In this document: positions 23,476 to 36,030 of the stretch, piece after piece
Numbering within the stretch: the stretch's first letter is position 1
How the letters are laid out: each line of letters starts with the position of its first letter
From: Clavulina sp. PMI_390
Lineage: Eukaryota; Basidiomycota; Agaricomycetes; Cantharellales; Hydnaceae
Assembly (NCBI GenBank): GCA_015039315.1
Contig: WIDE01000024.1
Location: 75,690-139,689, forward strand
DNA length: 64,000 nucleotides
Reading direction: 5' to 3'
Program-made: the position numbers and the translations under genes
Notes under the pieces: model-generated
Seen by the model: the letters and a program-made list of their open reading frames with translations, nothing else
The model's database searches: none
Told to the model about the DNA's origin: nothing

Positions 23476-25316
23476 TTACTCCTTCTTGACCTTGACATCA
23501 TCAACCTCAACACCAGAGTCCTCCTTGCCAGCATCCTTGAAGACACCGACGCGGGTGGCAAAGCCCCTTGCGTCCTTGTAGAACACGACATCACCCTCAT
23601 CCTCAACGAACTTGCAGGCCTTGAAGATCCTGACAACCTCGCCCCAGGTGGCGGGAGCACCCTGGAGGTAGAGGCCGTCCTGCTGGATGCGCTTGTGCAG
23701 AGCCGCGTTGGCCTCCCACGCGTTGTAGTGAGGGATCTTGGACGCGACGTGGTGGGCAACGTGAGTCTCGGCAATACCGTGGGTGAGGAAGGCACCGAAC
23801 CAGCCCATGATGGCACCGAGGACGCCAGAGCCGCCCATCAGGTTACGGTCCAGGGTCGCAAGGGCGCCACGGGGGAAAGTGAAGGCAGCAGCGCGGTAGT
23901 GGGGGAGGAGAGGGTCGGTGTGCTGCAGGAAGGTGATCATGACGAGCCAGCTAGATGCGTGCATTAAATATCAGTATAGGATACAGCGAAAGGTCGAGGA
24001 AAATGGTTACTGACTGGTTGACCCAGAGGTAGGGGACAAAGTAGTAGCCGAGCATGGACATCCAGCCGTAGTTCTTGACCCAGTAGTACATAGCGCTCAT
24101 CCAGAGAAGCACACCAAAGTCGGAGATGAGAATCTGGGTGAACTCGGTGCTCTTGAACAGATCAGAACGACGGGGGTTGAAGTCTGCAGGAAATTATTGG
24201 TTAGTTTGATCCAAAGAATATTCTGGCGATCAACAACGTACGGTTGGTGCCCTTGGGGTACCTCTTCTGGCCACTGGAGTTGAAGGTGATGTACATGGGC
24301 CAGCCGAAGATGAGCTGGGCCGCGCTCCAGGCAATGGCAGAGATGGGGGAGTCACCGAGAGCCTCCCACATCTCAGCCTGAACCTTCTTGGTCACGGTTG
24401 AGCCAATAAGATCTTCGCCTTCAGGGTCGAACTTGGGGACGCCATAGGGGTGGCTGGTGCGGGTCTTGGGGACGAAGACCTGATCCTCGGTGAGGTGACC
24501 GGTGTGGGCGTGGTGCTTGGCGTGCTATTGATTGGCAAATAATCATCAGACAAATGTTTTTCTCTCTCTCGGGCCTGCAGTCTACCCGGTGAATGGATGG
24601 ATGTACATACAGTAATGCGCCATGAGTGGTATGGGACACCAAGACTACAGAGAGAAAGTAGCGTGAAAAGGCGTCAGTGAACTGTGTTCTGGAGTCGGAC
24701 TCGGAAGCATTCGAATATGCGGATCCGACAAGTTTTGCCCCAACAGGGTCGACCAGCAGAAAATCAATTGTGCCCAAAAAAACGAAAAATGCCAACTCAC
24801 GCAGAGTGCACGACCCAGCCAACAGAGTTGTTGATGAACTTGCTGGAAGAGAAAGCCTGGTGGCCACACTCGTGGCCAATGACCCAGAGACCGGTGGCGG
24901 GCAGGCCAACGCAGAAACCGTAGAAGGTCCACATGCACCACTTGGCGACAGCGTAGAGGGCGGGGTGGGGGAGGTTAATGTGCTCGGGGGTGATGTAGGT
25001 CTCGAGCTTTTGGAAGCCGAGGACGAGGCCAGCGATGATGACCACATCCTGGAGGATGTAGTAGCTGGACTTGAGGGCAGAACGCTCAAAGCAGTGGGGG
25101 CTATATTCATTTAACGCATTGTAGGCATAGATGCATGAGGGGATGATGATGAGCCATTGAGGACGAAAATATGCGGGGGGAGGAGGCGAGCGGCGAGAAA
25201 ACTTACGGGATGACACTGAGGAGGTCCTTGACGGTAAAGTTGGGGACAATGAAGGTCTCGAGGTGGCGCTGCTCCTCGGACGAGGTGACCTTGACGGTCG
25301 ACTTTGGTGCCTCCAT
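23476..25316 (-). CDS. FAD2: Delta-12 fatty acid (oleate) desaturase
   Basis: A minus-strand gene with several introns, starting MEAPKSTVKVTSSEEQRH at 25316 and ending at 23476. The three His boxes of membrane di-iron desaturases are visible in order: HECGHQAFS, then HAKHHAHTGH, then ETHVAHHV. Hydrophobic spans such as YILQDVVIIAGLVLG precede box one and others surround boxes two and three. The C-terminal region (KDARGFATRVGVF) is followed by a charged end (DDVKVKKE). The box spelling and spacing fit ER oleate desaturases, which introduce the second double bond into oleoyl chains to give linoleate. Delta-15/omega-3 relatives are similar, so regiospecificity is inferred. The Mga2-like regulator of this window belongs to a family that controls desaturase expression in yeast, but the yeast target is a delta-9 enzyme. 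Confidence 0.92.
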
Positions 25317-27158
25317 TGTCGTCGGCGGGGTCGTTGGAGTCGTGAAAGGGGGGAGAGGGGAGGGAACGGGGGTGGTGGTGGTGCGAAGGGAGAATTCGCG
25401 ACTTTTTATTGGCGTTGGTTGGGGAAAACTCAGGTCGTGGTGTGCTTGTTTGTGGGAACCAGATATCAATTCAATTGGATCAGAGCCATTTTGCTCACCA
25501 ACGGGAAATTCGGACAGCCCGTCTGTTCTTCCCATTCGCCAACGATAACACCTGCAGACCCCTGTGCTTTCTATATCTGCCGCGGTGCTGCAGCACTGCA
25601 CATTTTCTGATTTTTGACGTTTTTTCGTGGCCACGGAGGTCAACGACCGGTAAACTCAATATAAATACATTGGGATTGGAAAATCAACCTCCTCTGTCAT
25701 AACGAGGTTGGGGGAACCACGCAGTCGAGCGCTTGCTCTGCCTCTGCGCGTTCCCGGAGGCTTCAAGGTCACTCTGGCTATATTTCTCTGATCGCCTTTT
25801 GAGTCTGGGAACACTACTATCTCCAGGCGCCGCATCACACCAAGGAACTCGCGCGCTCCGATATCTCCCATGCCACCGTTGGGTGGCACCACCACGCCTT
25901 GTGTCCATAATAGCCTCTAATCTCACACCTTTGTAATTCTCGCGACCCCTCCCCAGCTTCGATTGTAATCAGATTATATATTATATTACATTGTATTATT
26001 CTTCCGTCCCGTTCCTTTCCCGCAATCATGACAGCAGGGTCTTTTCTCTCCCTCCAGCGGCCTCACTCACCCAGCAAATGAGATTCACTCCCAATCAATT
26101 CACCGAGCACCATCGCGCGCCCATACCGGTATACCCACACCGCACGGTCACCATCAACTCTTTTTTCCCTCCTTTCGCTTCCTCAGCTAATATGTATGTA
26201 TGGAGCCTCCAATACATTGAAGGCTATCTAAAATATTCGAGATCTCGTAATATGTAATTGCGAGTCACCTTCCTGTCAGCCACGACTGGAGGTAATAGTA
26301 GTACTACTACCCTTGGTCTCAGCCTCCAGCCTGGGGTAAGTTACGGGCGCCGTTTCTCTCCTACGCCGCCCCCAAAGGCGAAACCCACTCCTTTTTGTAA
26401 CTTTGCCCGTCCGTCTGTGCGCGCGCGCGCACTCCAGCGCCCACGAGGACGGGACTTCCTTTCGCATACAATCTCTTTGGGGAGGAGGGACTCCATGCCC
26501 GGTTCACTACTGCCGGATGATTCGTACCGTGTACACTCTACGGAATGATGACACTTCTTTTCGTTCGCCATTGCCCGCTCCATTATAGTAGTAGTGCCCA
26601 TCAAAAGTGAATACGCCTATCGATATCGCGGTATATGTATCTACACATCCTATTCATGTCATGAGTACCGCCGCACTCTCTCTAGCTGAAATCGACGCTG
26701 ATCGCGCCAATCAACCTATGATGGATGGCGAGACCGATAATACTATTTGATCTCGACGGAATGACCGATTGTCCGGATCTAATCTCTCATTGCCATTTTA
26801 CTGCGCCATTTCGTCGCGTACATCAGGGGCCCAACTTTTCATCACTGGTTAGCCAGCCAGCCAACCAGAAAGGAATGAATTCCGCTGCGAAGATTTACTT
26901 GACAAGCAAGCAGCGGCGACCGTAACTCTCTCTTCATTAATATACGCGATAATCTCCTTGCGGCTTCAGAGCCCTGTCCGACGACATCTTCTTGACATTG
27001 GGATTCCAAACACAGATTTGATGCCCGAATGTCGTCAAGATATGGACGTCTGAATGAATACCAAAGAAGTATAGAAAGGATAGACCGCCCAAAGTGGGAA
27101 ACGGTCTGGGCCATGCTCCTTGTGCAAAGAGCTACCATAACCATCTTCAAGATAACCC
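25317..27158. other. Long intergenic region upstream of the desaturase
   Basis: About 1.8 kb with no supported gene; open frames are short. It includes an AT-rich stretch (25970-26000), a CG dinucleotide run near 26418-26430 and a small inverted repeat near 26292 (gtagtactac). It is the longest gene-free interval after the window start and probably contains desaturase promoter elements. Confidence 0.55.
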
Positions 27159-28806
27159 TCAGGCTTGTCCAACTTTCTTCACGTTCGGGAGGATGAGGCG
27201 CTCGTTTCGCTTCCAGAATCGCACCAGAGTCTCCGCAATACGCACAGGGTCGTCCTACACCCAACAACCAGGCACAAATGCGACACACATGTTAGCTGCT
27301 TGTCCTCAGCCCTACCAAAAGAGGGAAACGCCATACCTCGTGAAGCATATGTCCGACATTTGGAACGACGTCCAGCTGGAACTTGCCCTGCATCTGTCCG
27401 ATCATGAGCGTCTGGTCAAGTCGATCTGTCCCAGCTAGGATGAGCAATCTCGCTGTCCTCGCCGTCAAGAAAGCTTGAGACAGGCCCCTGAACCATCCTA
27501 GTGATGAACCGAAATGTGAATCACGGCCTTTCGTTCCCCGCAGGCGGCCAGTAGGAATACTCCGCATACCTTCCCAGAATGGAGCAGTCGACTTGAGCGG
27601 GGTTCGCCACTTCCAGGCTGGCTTCCCCGCCTCCACTTCCTCCGGTGTCGATGGCACGACGAGGCTGGGGACAGAAAGGCGCGCCGAATAGACATTTTGG
27701 ATAGTAGAGCCAGTCTGGCCAGTTACACTAAGACCTTTGGTGAGAATATACTTGAGTAATAAGTGGGTATGCTTACTGCCATTCAACCGCTCGTTCTTGC
27801 GTTGGGAAGCCCTCCGGACGAGACTCGAGGAGATGGTGCATTATTGGCAGTGCATCCATCGCAGAACCTGTGAACAGCACACGGGAAAGTGAACAAAGCG
27901 GTCCACGTATCTTGGAACAACACCAGAGACTCACCTTCCACAACATCAAGCACAGCAATTCCACCTACATGATAGCCTTTCTCAATTAGAGTCCCCGACG
28001 CTCTTGTGAGTACTGCTCCGCCCATACTGTGCCCCACCAGCTGAGAATGCGCCATCAGGTCATTCTGCAACAAGGATAATGCGCGGCGGAAAACTCACGA
28101 TCAGCGCGGGCGCAGTCTCGGTATTGGGGAAGACTGTCGTCAGGAGATCGACGGTATCCTGTGTCAGTCTGTCGATTGTCAAGTCAAGCTCGGGTGGATC
28201 GAAGCCTGGGTTCGATAACGAGGTTGTCTTCCCTAGGTTGATCATCTTGTAAACTTATTCGGGGGTATAAGAGCCTGGTGAAGATCGAGACATACCGTGT
28301 GCCCTGGCATCAAATGCAAGCACTCCACATTCGCCTCCGGTTGACTGAGTGATTTCCTTTGCGAGCACGGCAAAGCTCAGCGCAGAATATCCCGCGCCAT
28401 GATGGAACACCATGATGCTCCCTGTGCTGTCGTCCGTAGGGACTGGTGCGGTGATGTATACTCGGACATCGAGATCGGCATCAGGGACGGCCACTTGGAC
28501 TGCCTGGTCGAAATGTGTGGATGCCGAGAGCGGCGAGAGATCCATATTGGATGTTTTACTTGTTCGCCGGCGCGGAGGTGGCACGGAAGAGGTTGTAGAG
28601 GAAGATGAACTCGATGTGCCACTGGCAGCAGTACCACCACTTCCTGCGATCGCCAATGAGGGCAATTCACCCAAGCCATCTGTCTCATCTTCTTCATTAT
28701 CTTCTTCTTCGTCTTCATTTGTCGGTGCATTACTCGGTGGGGGCATAGGAGGCAGCATCGGCAGCTTTGCAAGCCGCGCTTGCATCGCTGATTTTTGGAG
28801 ACTCAT
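27159..28806 (-). CDS. PPE1: Protein phosphatase 2A methylesterase
   Basis: A minus-strand multi-exon gene, MSLQKSAMQARLAKLPMLPP at the start and RLILPNVKKVGQA before the stop. After an acidic and Ser-rich insert of about 60 residues comes an alpha/beta hydrolase core. Markers are FHHGAGYSALSFAVLAKEI, then LAFDARAHG, then LVGHSMGGAV with the catalytic Ser. VLDVVEG probably carries the catalytic Asp, and VPNVGHMLHED the catalytic His. VLDVVEGSAMDALP is typical of PPME1/Ppe1. The enzyme removes the methyl ester from the C-terminal Leu of the PP2A catalytic subunit. Family members are cytosolic or nuclear. The acidic insert (EDEEEDNEEDETD) looks unstructured. The promoter is shared with the divergent SEY1 gene. 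Confidence 0.92.
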
Positions 28807-29189
28807 CGTTGTTGGTGTCTATCGAGGTTTGACAGGTGTGTGACGCCGACTATTCGAAGTCACTGTCACCGGCCTTGGGGCCTCGAGGAGGTCACTGGTA
28901 ACATCAATTATAATGGTAGTAAAGAAGGGTTGTTACTACAATCATGGTTGCATGAAATACCATCACTCCTGACAGTGAAACGAGCCTGCAGGCGCCAGTA
29001 TGCGTGGTTGCATGCAGGTTCAAATGACAAAAATCAGTGTGGCTGTGTCCGCACGGTTCCCACGACTTTCTGGCACCCCCATCTGCTGCACCCTATACAC
29101 ACGTCAGTCACCATAAAACACTCTCCAAACGTCTCCGGCTCAACTCGAATCATTCTTTTAGACGTCGGTCATCTTAAACCGCATAATTA
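28807..29189. promoter_or_regulatory. Divergent promoter region PPE1/SEY1
   Basis: A 383-base interval between two divergent start codons. It must hold both 5' leaders and promoters. No TATA element stands out. Confidence 0.5.
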
Positions 29190-32187
29190 ATGGACTTGAG
29201 CGTCAAGGCAGCGCAGGACGCTCTGGCGAACCCCCCACCACAACTTCAGGGGATGTTGTCCAGCTTGCCAAATGGCACCAAGAGTGCCCTCGTCGAGGCT
29301 GGCCTGAAGGCGCCTAACGAGCTCCCTTCCTCTACGACCCGTGTCCAAATCATCAACGAAGAGAAACAGTTCACACAACACCTCACCCAGTCGGTCACAG
29401 AATGGGGTCTTGCGGATGCTGGCTTCTCATACGACGTCGTTGCTGTCTTTGGCTCCCAGTCTACTGGCAAGAGCACCCTTCTTAACAGGCTGTTTGGCAC
29501 TACTTTCGACGTCATGGACGAAACCCAGCGCAGGCAGACCACAAAGGGCATTTGGATGTGTCGTGCGGGCGGCGAGCTGGGGGATCATGCTAACATCATG
29601 GTCATGGACGTCGAGGGCACGGACGGTCGCGAGAGAGGCGAGGACCAAGATTTTGAACGAAAATCCGCACTTTTCTCCTTGGCAAGCTCCGAGGTGCTCA
29701 TCGTCAATATCTGGGAGCACCAAGTTGGTCTCTACCAAGGAGCCAACATGGGCCTACTCAAGACCGTTTTCGAGGTCAACCTGAGTCTCTTTGGAAAGCG
29801 TGTACAGGATGGGTATGTCCTTCTAGCTCTAATTGCAGCTCAACGTCATCATGTCTAACACATGCATGTACGTACGTGTTCAGCACCACACAAAAGACGC
29901 TCCTCCTATTCGTCATTCGCGACCACGTTGGCGCTACTCCCTTATCCAACCTCTCTGCCACCCTGACCGCCGACCTTACCAAAATCTGGGAATCATTATC
30001 TAAACCGGATGGACTGGCGGACTGCAAGCTCACGGACTATTTCGACCTCTCCTTCACTGGTCTACCGCACAAGATTCTTCTTCCCGAGAAGTTCGAGGAG
30101 GAGGTCAAGGAGCTACGAAAGCGCTTCGTAGATCGTTCCAGAGAGGACTTTGTGTTCAAGCCCGCATACCACAAGCGGATTCCTGCAGATGGTGTGGCAC
30201 TTTACATGGAGGGTATCTGGGTTCGTCGCGCTTCAGCTTTCTAGTGACGGTCTACAATATCTAATGCATCGTAATCTACATAGGAGCAAGTCCAAAGTAA
30301 CAAGGACCTCGATCTCCCTACTCAACAGGAACTTCTTGCACAGTTCCGATGTGACGAGATCGCTAATGTTGCCTTGGAGGAGTTTGCCGCACTGGTTAAG
30401 CCTGCGCGCAAGCCCATCGAGAGCGGCAAGGTTGTGGATGACCTGGGTGCATCGATGAAGACCTGGAGGGATCAAGCTCTTGGTACGCTGTCTCAATGTC
30501 ACATTCTTGTAATTTCATTGCTTACTCTCCGTCCGCATCTACAGCACGATTCGACAAAGATGCTTCCCGCTACCACGCTGGTGTATACAAGGCCAAGCGA
30601 GCGAACCTCGTTGCTCACCTGAATGCTTCCCTCAGCCCACTCTTCCTCGGGCAGCTCAAAAACCTCCACAAGCAGGCGCTCGTCTCCTTCAAAACTTCTG
30701 TATTGGAGGGCGTTAAGGGTGATGGCTATGACTTTGGTGCGGTTGTGAAGAGCCGGAGGGAGAAGAACCAGGGGGCCTTCGTCGCCGGTGCTCAAGGTGC
30801 GCAGTTTTTCACCTTACCATGGGCTGGTATCCATCGTTGATGGTTGAATTTGCAGAGGCGTTGCTGACTGAGACTGATTGGACATACGAGGACGAGCTCG
30901 AGCTGCTGAAAGAGGAGATTACGACCATTGCAGACCAGCTCCGTGCTGACGAGACGAAGAAGATGCTCACTCTGATCGAGGTAGGTTTCTGTGGATCTTC
31001 GCTTCATGGGCATCCTCTCATCTCGATTTCTGTCCACAGCGCTCGCTGAAGAAGCAAATCGCCGAACCCGTCGAGATCTCATTGAGCAAGCCATCACCGA
31101 CAATGTGGGACAATATCCTTCAGGTGTTTGGTGAAAAGCTCAACAGCGCAATTGCGATCTATCTGACCAAGGCCAAGAGTGAGTATACACGCCCTGAGAG
31201 TCGTGATTTGTCTCCCTTACGAAGCTCCTAATAGGCTTTAACTGCACGGAGGAGGAGAATACCGCTTCCCTAAAGACGCTGAGGAGGAGAGCGTGGCTTG
31301 CGTTGAGAGCGAAGATTGACGAGCAGACTGCTGATGCTGCTATCCTCACCAAGCTGCGCGGCACCTTTGAAGAACGATTCCGTTATGATGAGCATGGGGT
31401 ACCGAGAGTATGGAAGCCTGAGGATGACATTGACTCCGCATACCGCAAGGCTCGAGACCAGGTACGATTCATTGCTCCATTGCCATATCCACACTGTCAT
31501 TGACTCGTTTCGTCTAGACCCTCGAGCTGGTTCCTATCTACTCCAAGATCGTCCCTCAAGACGCAGCTCTTGAATTCTCCCTACCCTCCGACACGGACGA
31601 CGTCTCCCTCGGCGAAGACTCATTCGACTTCCCCGCTACCCTCATCATCTTCTCTGAAACCAAACAACTGGATCTCATCGCCAAGTTCCGCCGTGAAGCA
31701 GATGCATACTACGTTGAGGCAAAACGTAGTATGGTCAGCAGCGTCGCACAGATTCCTGTGTGGATGTACGGAGTACTTGTTGTACTAGGGTGGAACGAGG
31801 CGATGTTTGTGCTGTTCAACCCATTGTACTTCATGATGTTGTTGATAGCGCTTGCGTCTACGTGAGTGTTCTGTGTCGCCGTATCTCTCATCACCACTCG
31901 CTCATGTTATGCTCTTCATTTCAGATACACACTTATCAAGCTCAACATGGTTGGGCCTTTCATGTCTGTTCTCCGAACAGTAAGCGGAGAGGTAAGGTTA
32001 TCCTTGAGTACTTTTGGAAGCGCCGCATCTCACACATCTACTTCTCTCCCCTCAGGTTCAGCGACAGGCTGGGATCCGCTTACGGGAGCACTTCGCTCAG
32101 CCTCAACTCGCTCCACCGGTTTCCTCTAAGCGGGTCAAGGACGAGGAGGATGAGGAAATCGAGCTGAAGCCCGTTCGCTCATCATAA
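29190..32187 (+). CDS. SEY1: Sey1/RHD3-type dynamin-like GTPase of ER fusion
   Basis: A plus-strand gene with about nine exons. The GTPase domain begins near residue 80: P-loop [13 protein letters not shown], switch region [10 protein letters not shown], then [16 protein letters not shown] and LFVIRDHVG (the RD motif replacing the usual NKxD). A long helical middle region follows. Near the C-terminus two hydrophobic segments ([19 protein letters not shown] and [12 protein letters not shown]) form a membrane hairpin. The protein ends with a charged tail ([15 protein letters not shown]). Sey1 family members tether and fuse ER tubules by homotypic dimerisation. The order of motifs and length of roughly 780 residues match yeast Sey1 and plant RHD3. 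Confidence 0.95.
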
Positions 32188-32499
32188 GTAGCTCAAAACG
32201 AGTTGTTGCTACCAGTTAGATTATGATACCATTTCATCTTACAGTCCTTTGGTCCGTTTCTTTGTGTCTTATGTTGGTTATCTCTCTCACTCTTCATAAT
32301 ATGGCTGAAATTAGCAGCTTCGCATTCAATCCCAGTAGACATGTACAAGAAGTATTTACTATCTGAGGCTGAAGATAGCTATGAATAATTCATGCCATCA
32401 AATGACATTGACGACAAGAAAGTGCCGTGAAAGATCAAGCGGGAGGAGAAAGGAAGTTTCGAATGTGACCTGGACAAAACTCAAAGCTTGGTCAAGGAA
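32188..32499. other. Convergent intergenic region between SEY1 and H1
   Basis: 3' flank shared by SEY1 (plus) and H1 (minus); only a non-conserved short frame is present. Confidence 0.6.
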
Positions 32500-34591
32500 T
32501 CAATTACGTCCCAACAGATTGTGTCGCCGGACCCAGGATGTGAGACGCCCCAAGATACCGGGCCTTGGGTGCCGGGCTAGGGGCCCTGCAGGAAGTAGAC
32601 TTGCAGTAGACGCTACCTCAAGCGAAGAACTAGATTGGGAAGGGACACCACCAACTAAGCAATGATTAGAAGCACCGAGCGAGGGGGTTGCCTCAGATAC
32701 TCCTGGGGGACTGTCGTCAGGCTCAGGGATAGGAGACGGTGGGATGACGGTAGCGGGAGGAGCGGGTGGGGAGTTGGATATCTTAGGGAATGGGACGAAG
32801 GATTCTCTGGATAGTTGGTGGGTTGGGCCTGATCTCAACGGCATGGGTTTACGAGGATCTGGGGCTATCGGGCCTATTACTAAGGGAATAGGCCCTGGGG
32901 GAGGGTTCGACATCATGGAGGTTCGCGCAGTACTCTGGGGATCGGTTGAACGAGGAGAAAATGTCGACTCCGTAGTCCGGTCGAGGGGTCGTTTGCGTAG
33001 GCAACTACCATCTTCGTACCATTCTCTAAGGCGTAGCGTCTGGAAGGGACTCCCCTGACTCATCAAGATCGCTGGCGAAGGCTCCAATTCTACCACATAA
33101 TTGGAGTCTGTGCGCTGGAGTCGTCGGTTCCAGTCGTAGGCCTCCCGAAGAATTGCTTCTAGATCCCCCAGATACTCGGAGTGGAGAGGGCGGCGCATAA
33201 AGCTTTCAATCTTAGTCACGATAGCGGTGGTGGTGGTATGCAGCAACCCGTCGATCTTGAGCTTGAAGGCGCCAGAGTTCATTATCGAGTCGTCAATCAA
33301 GATAAACCTTTCTACCTTCCACTTGGTAGCAGAAGAAAGCGGAGCTGAGTGTCTGGTCAGTACCCTTCACATTTGAGCGCAGTATTATCAGAGTTCACCA
33401 CTTACCGTCCATAAATATTTCCTTTGCTCGGTCAGAGTATCTCCGCCATTCCATCTCATCGACTGCAGGATGGAAGGGAGAAAGGATTGAGGTGAAGAGC
33501 TCGGTGTGGATGATTGACAAAACTTCTTGGCGATCGAACACGTTGCCTCGGCACCACGTGGGCTCAGGTGCCGACGTGCATGCCGTGTTCGCGGTGATAA
33601 CTTCGCTCAGGTGAGAGATATCATTCACAAGCTTCTCAAACTCTTTCTCAAACCTTTCGGCGAGATGTGGATCCACTGATGTAAACTCAGAGGGGGCTCG
33701 AGTTGGAGCATTCACACTGGCAATTTGAGGCACTGAAGTAGTAGTCGCGTCGTATCGTGGTCGCTGATCTGGGCGGATGCCAAGCTGTGGTCGTATAACC
33801 AGCCAAAGAGGCCCCCCACGCTCGAACATTGAGGCATACTTCTTGGCGAGATAATCCTGAATCTGCCAACAGAGATAGCGGCAATTCGTCTCCAAGGACG
33901 TCAGCTGAGCCAGCCCTGATGCCATTGTAGATGCGAAAGGCTACTCACTGTTGTCAGCTTATACGTGTTGGTGCGTGGGTTCTCTTTGATTAAGCCCAAT
34001 ATGGCCTCAATATCATTGCCCGTCGGTCTCTCTGCGCCCGTGTATATTTGGCGGTTCACCAGGGATGCGCGACCGACCAGTTCCTTCTTATGACTTGAAA
34101 GCTCGGCCTACAAGGAGTTCAGTTGGAGTACGGCCAGGGAATTGGTCGGACTTACCAAGTCTTCTGTGCCTGTATCGCCGTGGTGCGGAGGGGGCGTGGT
34201 GGCGCGGCGACGTTCGATGCGAAGCCACGCTTTCTCAGGTGGAGTGGAATCGTTTGGGACTGGGAATTCGAACTCTACGACAAGGAAAGTGTGGAAGCTT
34301 CTGCGCCCCTCGCGATAGAACTCGGTGGATTTGACGATTGCAAATCGGAACCAGGGGTGATAGTCAAACAGCTGGTCGCCAGCGTTTGTTCTCAGGGGTT
34401 GGATGAAGGGGTTAGCTTCGTCCCAAGGCCTTGTGAGTATGGACTTGAATGAGTGAAGGAAGAGAAAGTAGCGGTGAGTCTGGTGTTACTTGTGTCTGTA
34501 CAGCAGGTGGGACACTTACATTGTCTGCCTCTTCCGGTTCGCTAACCAGTACGGAGGCATCGAGCGGGTTGGGAGGCACTTCGGGCGTCAT
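32500..34591 (-). CDS. Unrecognised protein H1 (paralogue of H2)
   Basis: A minus-strand gene of about five exons, start MTPEVPPNPLDASVLVSEPE at 34591. I do not recognise a known family. Features shared with H2 at 36.0-38.4 kb come in the same order. First a compact domain ending KAWLRIERR, containing FRFAIVKSTEFYREGRRS and HTFLVVEFEFP. Then KKELVGRASLVNRQ, then a helical segment LETNCRYLCWQIQDYLAKKY. Then FTSILSPFHPAVDEMEWRR and the junction WKVERFILIDDS. A Pro/Ser-rich linker follows, and the extreme C-terminus is RLTSWVRRHNLLGRN. No signal peptide or TM segment is visible. The shared order with H2 shows this is a real gene rather than chance frames. Exon joins were checked only at the conserved boundaries. 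Confidence 0.7.
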
Positions 34592-36030
34592 CGGTGAGGG
34601 TGGAAGAGGAAAATGCGACTGGTGAGACTGGCTAACAAGGGCCTATTGATGGGTCTTGACAATGTCCGCTTGCGGTTAATGACTCGAACGAGTAGTATAT
34701 CGACTCAGATGTGAGAGTAGAATAAACAGCAAAGAAGTCTGAGAGACTCTCCAGTATTGCAAAGTCAACTCAGGAGTTCCGGGTGGTAGTTGGTAGTTGG
34801 CGTTTGGAAGCCAACCCGTTGCTGACTCGAGTACATCGGCATGCTGCGCTCGATTCCACTTGCAGGCGCTGAGGACAAGATCTAAGCGTACGTATTATCG
34901 TATACATTATTTGATTGGTCATGCTCCTGACTTGATGGACTCAATAGGGGAAGCGCAGCCTCAGCGTGTGTTTCCTGACACAGTGTTCGGCTCGAGGATA
35001 TCCAATAATAATGCACATGGGCGGAGCCGCCCGATGCTGATCGCGAACAATACAGACGCCACCTCATGTGTAAGCAGGAGGCTGAGCTCGTATATTTGGA
35101 GCTTTGTTGACTAGCAGAGCCATAGCGAAGAGACTGCCCAAGCACGCATTTTAGGAGCGGCAGTTCCGTTATGTTGATCATTAGCATTCAGTGAGCTGAC
35201 AAGCCACTGACAGCAGGCTGACACATGAACGGCGCCACTGCAAGGTTGGGTAGCTCTGACTGAGAGTCTGAAACGTTGACCACATGGCACATGGCATCAT
35301 GAGAGTGGTTGCCGTGACTCGCAGTCACGATTCGATCGACCCGAGAAGCAACAGGACCACTACCGATTCTTTATCGTCTATTGCCTTTGGCTTGGGTTTA
35401 ACTTTGGTTGACACATTGCTCATCATAATGTGAGGGATGTATAGCGGTATGGGAGGGAGAAAAATAGCAAAAGGGGATATTAGACGAGACAGAGAGGAGG
35501 CGGAGCAAGGGAAACCATAGGAGAATGAGGGAACTAGGAGTTTAGGAGGGTGAGCGAGGCTAAGCTGAAGCAGCTCCAGCATAACACTGCCGCGCGGATA
35601 CAATGATTCGCTCAACTGCGTCTAGCTGCAAAGCATTGACTTCAGGGCGGCCGGTATGCCGCGTTTGGTGCGTGCCGCAGCCGGTGCGTCGACTATCTTC
35701 GCCTCGCCAAGTGATAGCATGAGATCTCCTCGCACACGGGAAACCGTCGGTCGGGTTCTAACTCATTTTCTTTCAACAGAGGCGGACCAGTGACCGCATT
35801 CAATTCAATAAATTAAGCAGACGTCCCTGACTACTTTATGCGGGATCGCCGATCGTGAATAAAGGCTAAGCTTACAAGGTGGTTTTCCGAGCCCATCCTC
35901 CAGAATAAGTAAATATTATCACTACTATACAACCAGTTTGACATCATCGAGTAGAACCCGACAATTCAAGTGGGAAAGAACCAGAAATAACAATAAAGTA
36001 ATTGTGGGCGCCCAACGTAGATCAAGAGAA
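34592..36030. other. Intergenic region between H1 and H2
   Basis: About 1.4 kb upstream of H1 and downstream of H2. Open frames are short and share nothing with the two paralogues, so no third relic copy is seen. A tandem gtagttg repeat stands near 34786. Confidence 0.5.

Noticed and set aside
24677..25114. Long plus-strand frame opposite the desaturase
   Set aside because: Antisense shadow of the desaturase exons on the minus strand, which contain the His boxes.
26285..26310. Inverted repeat around gtagtactac
   Set aside because: Short, imperfect, with no T-run or partner element; likely chance in a trinucleotide-rich stretch.
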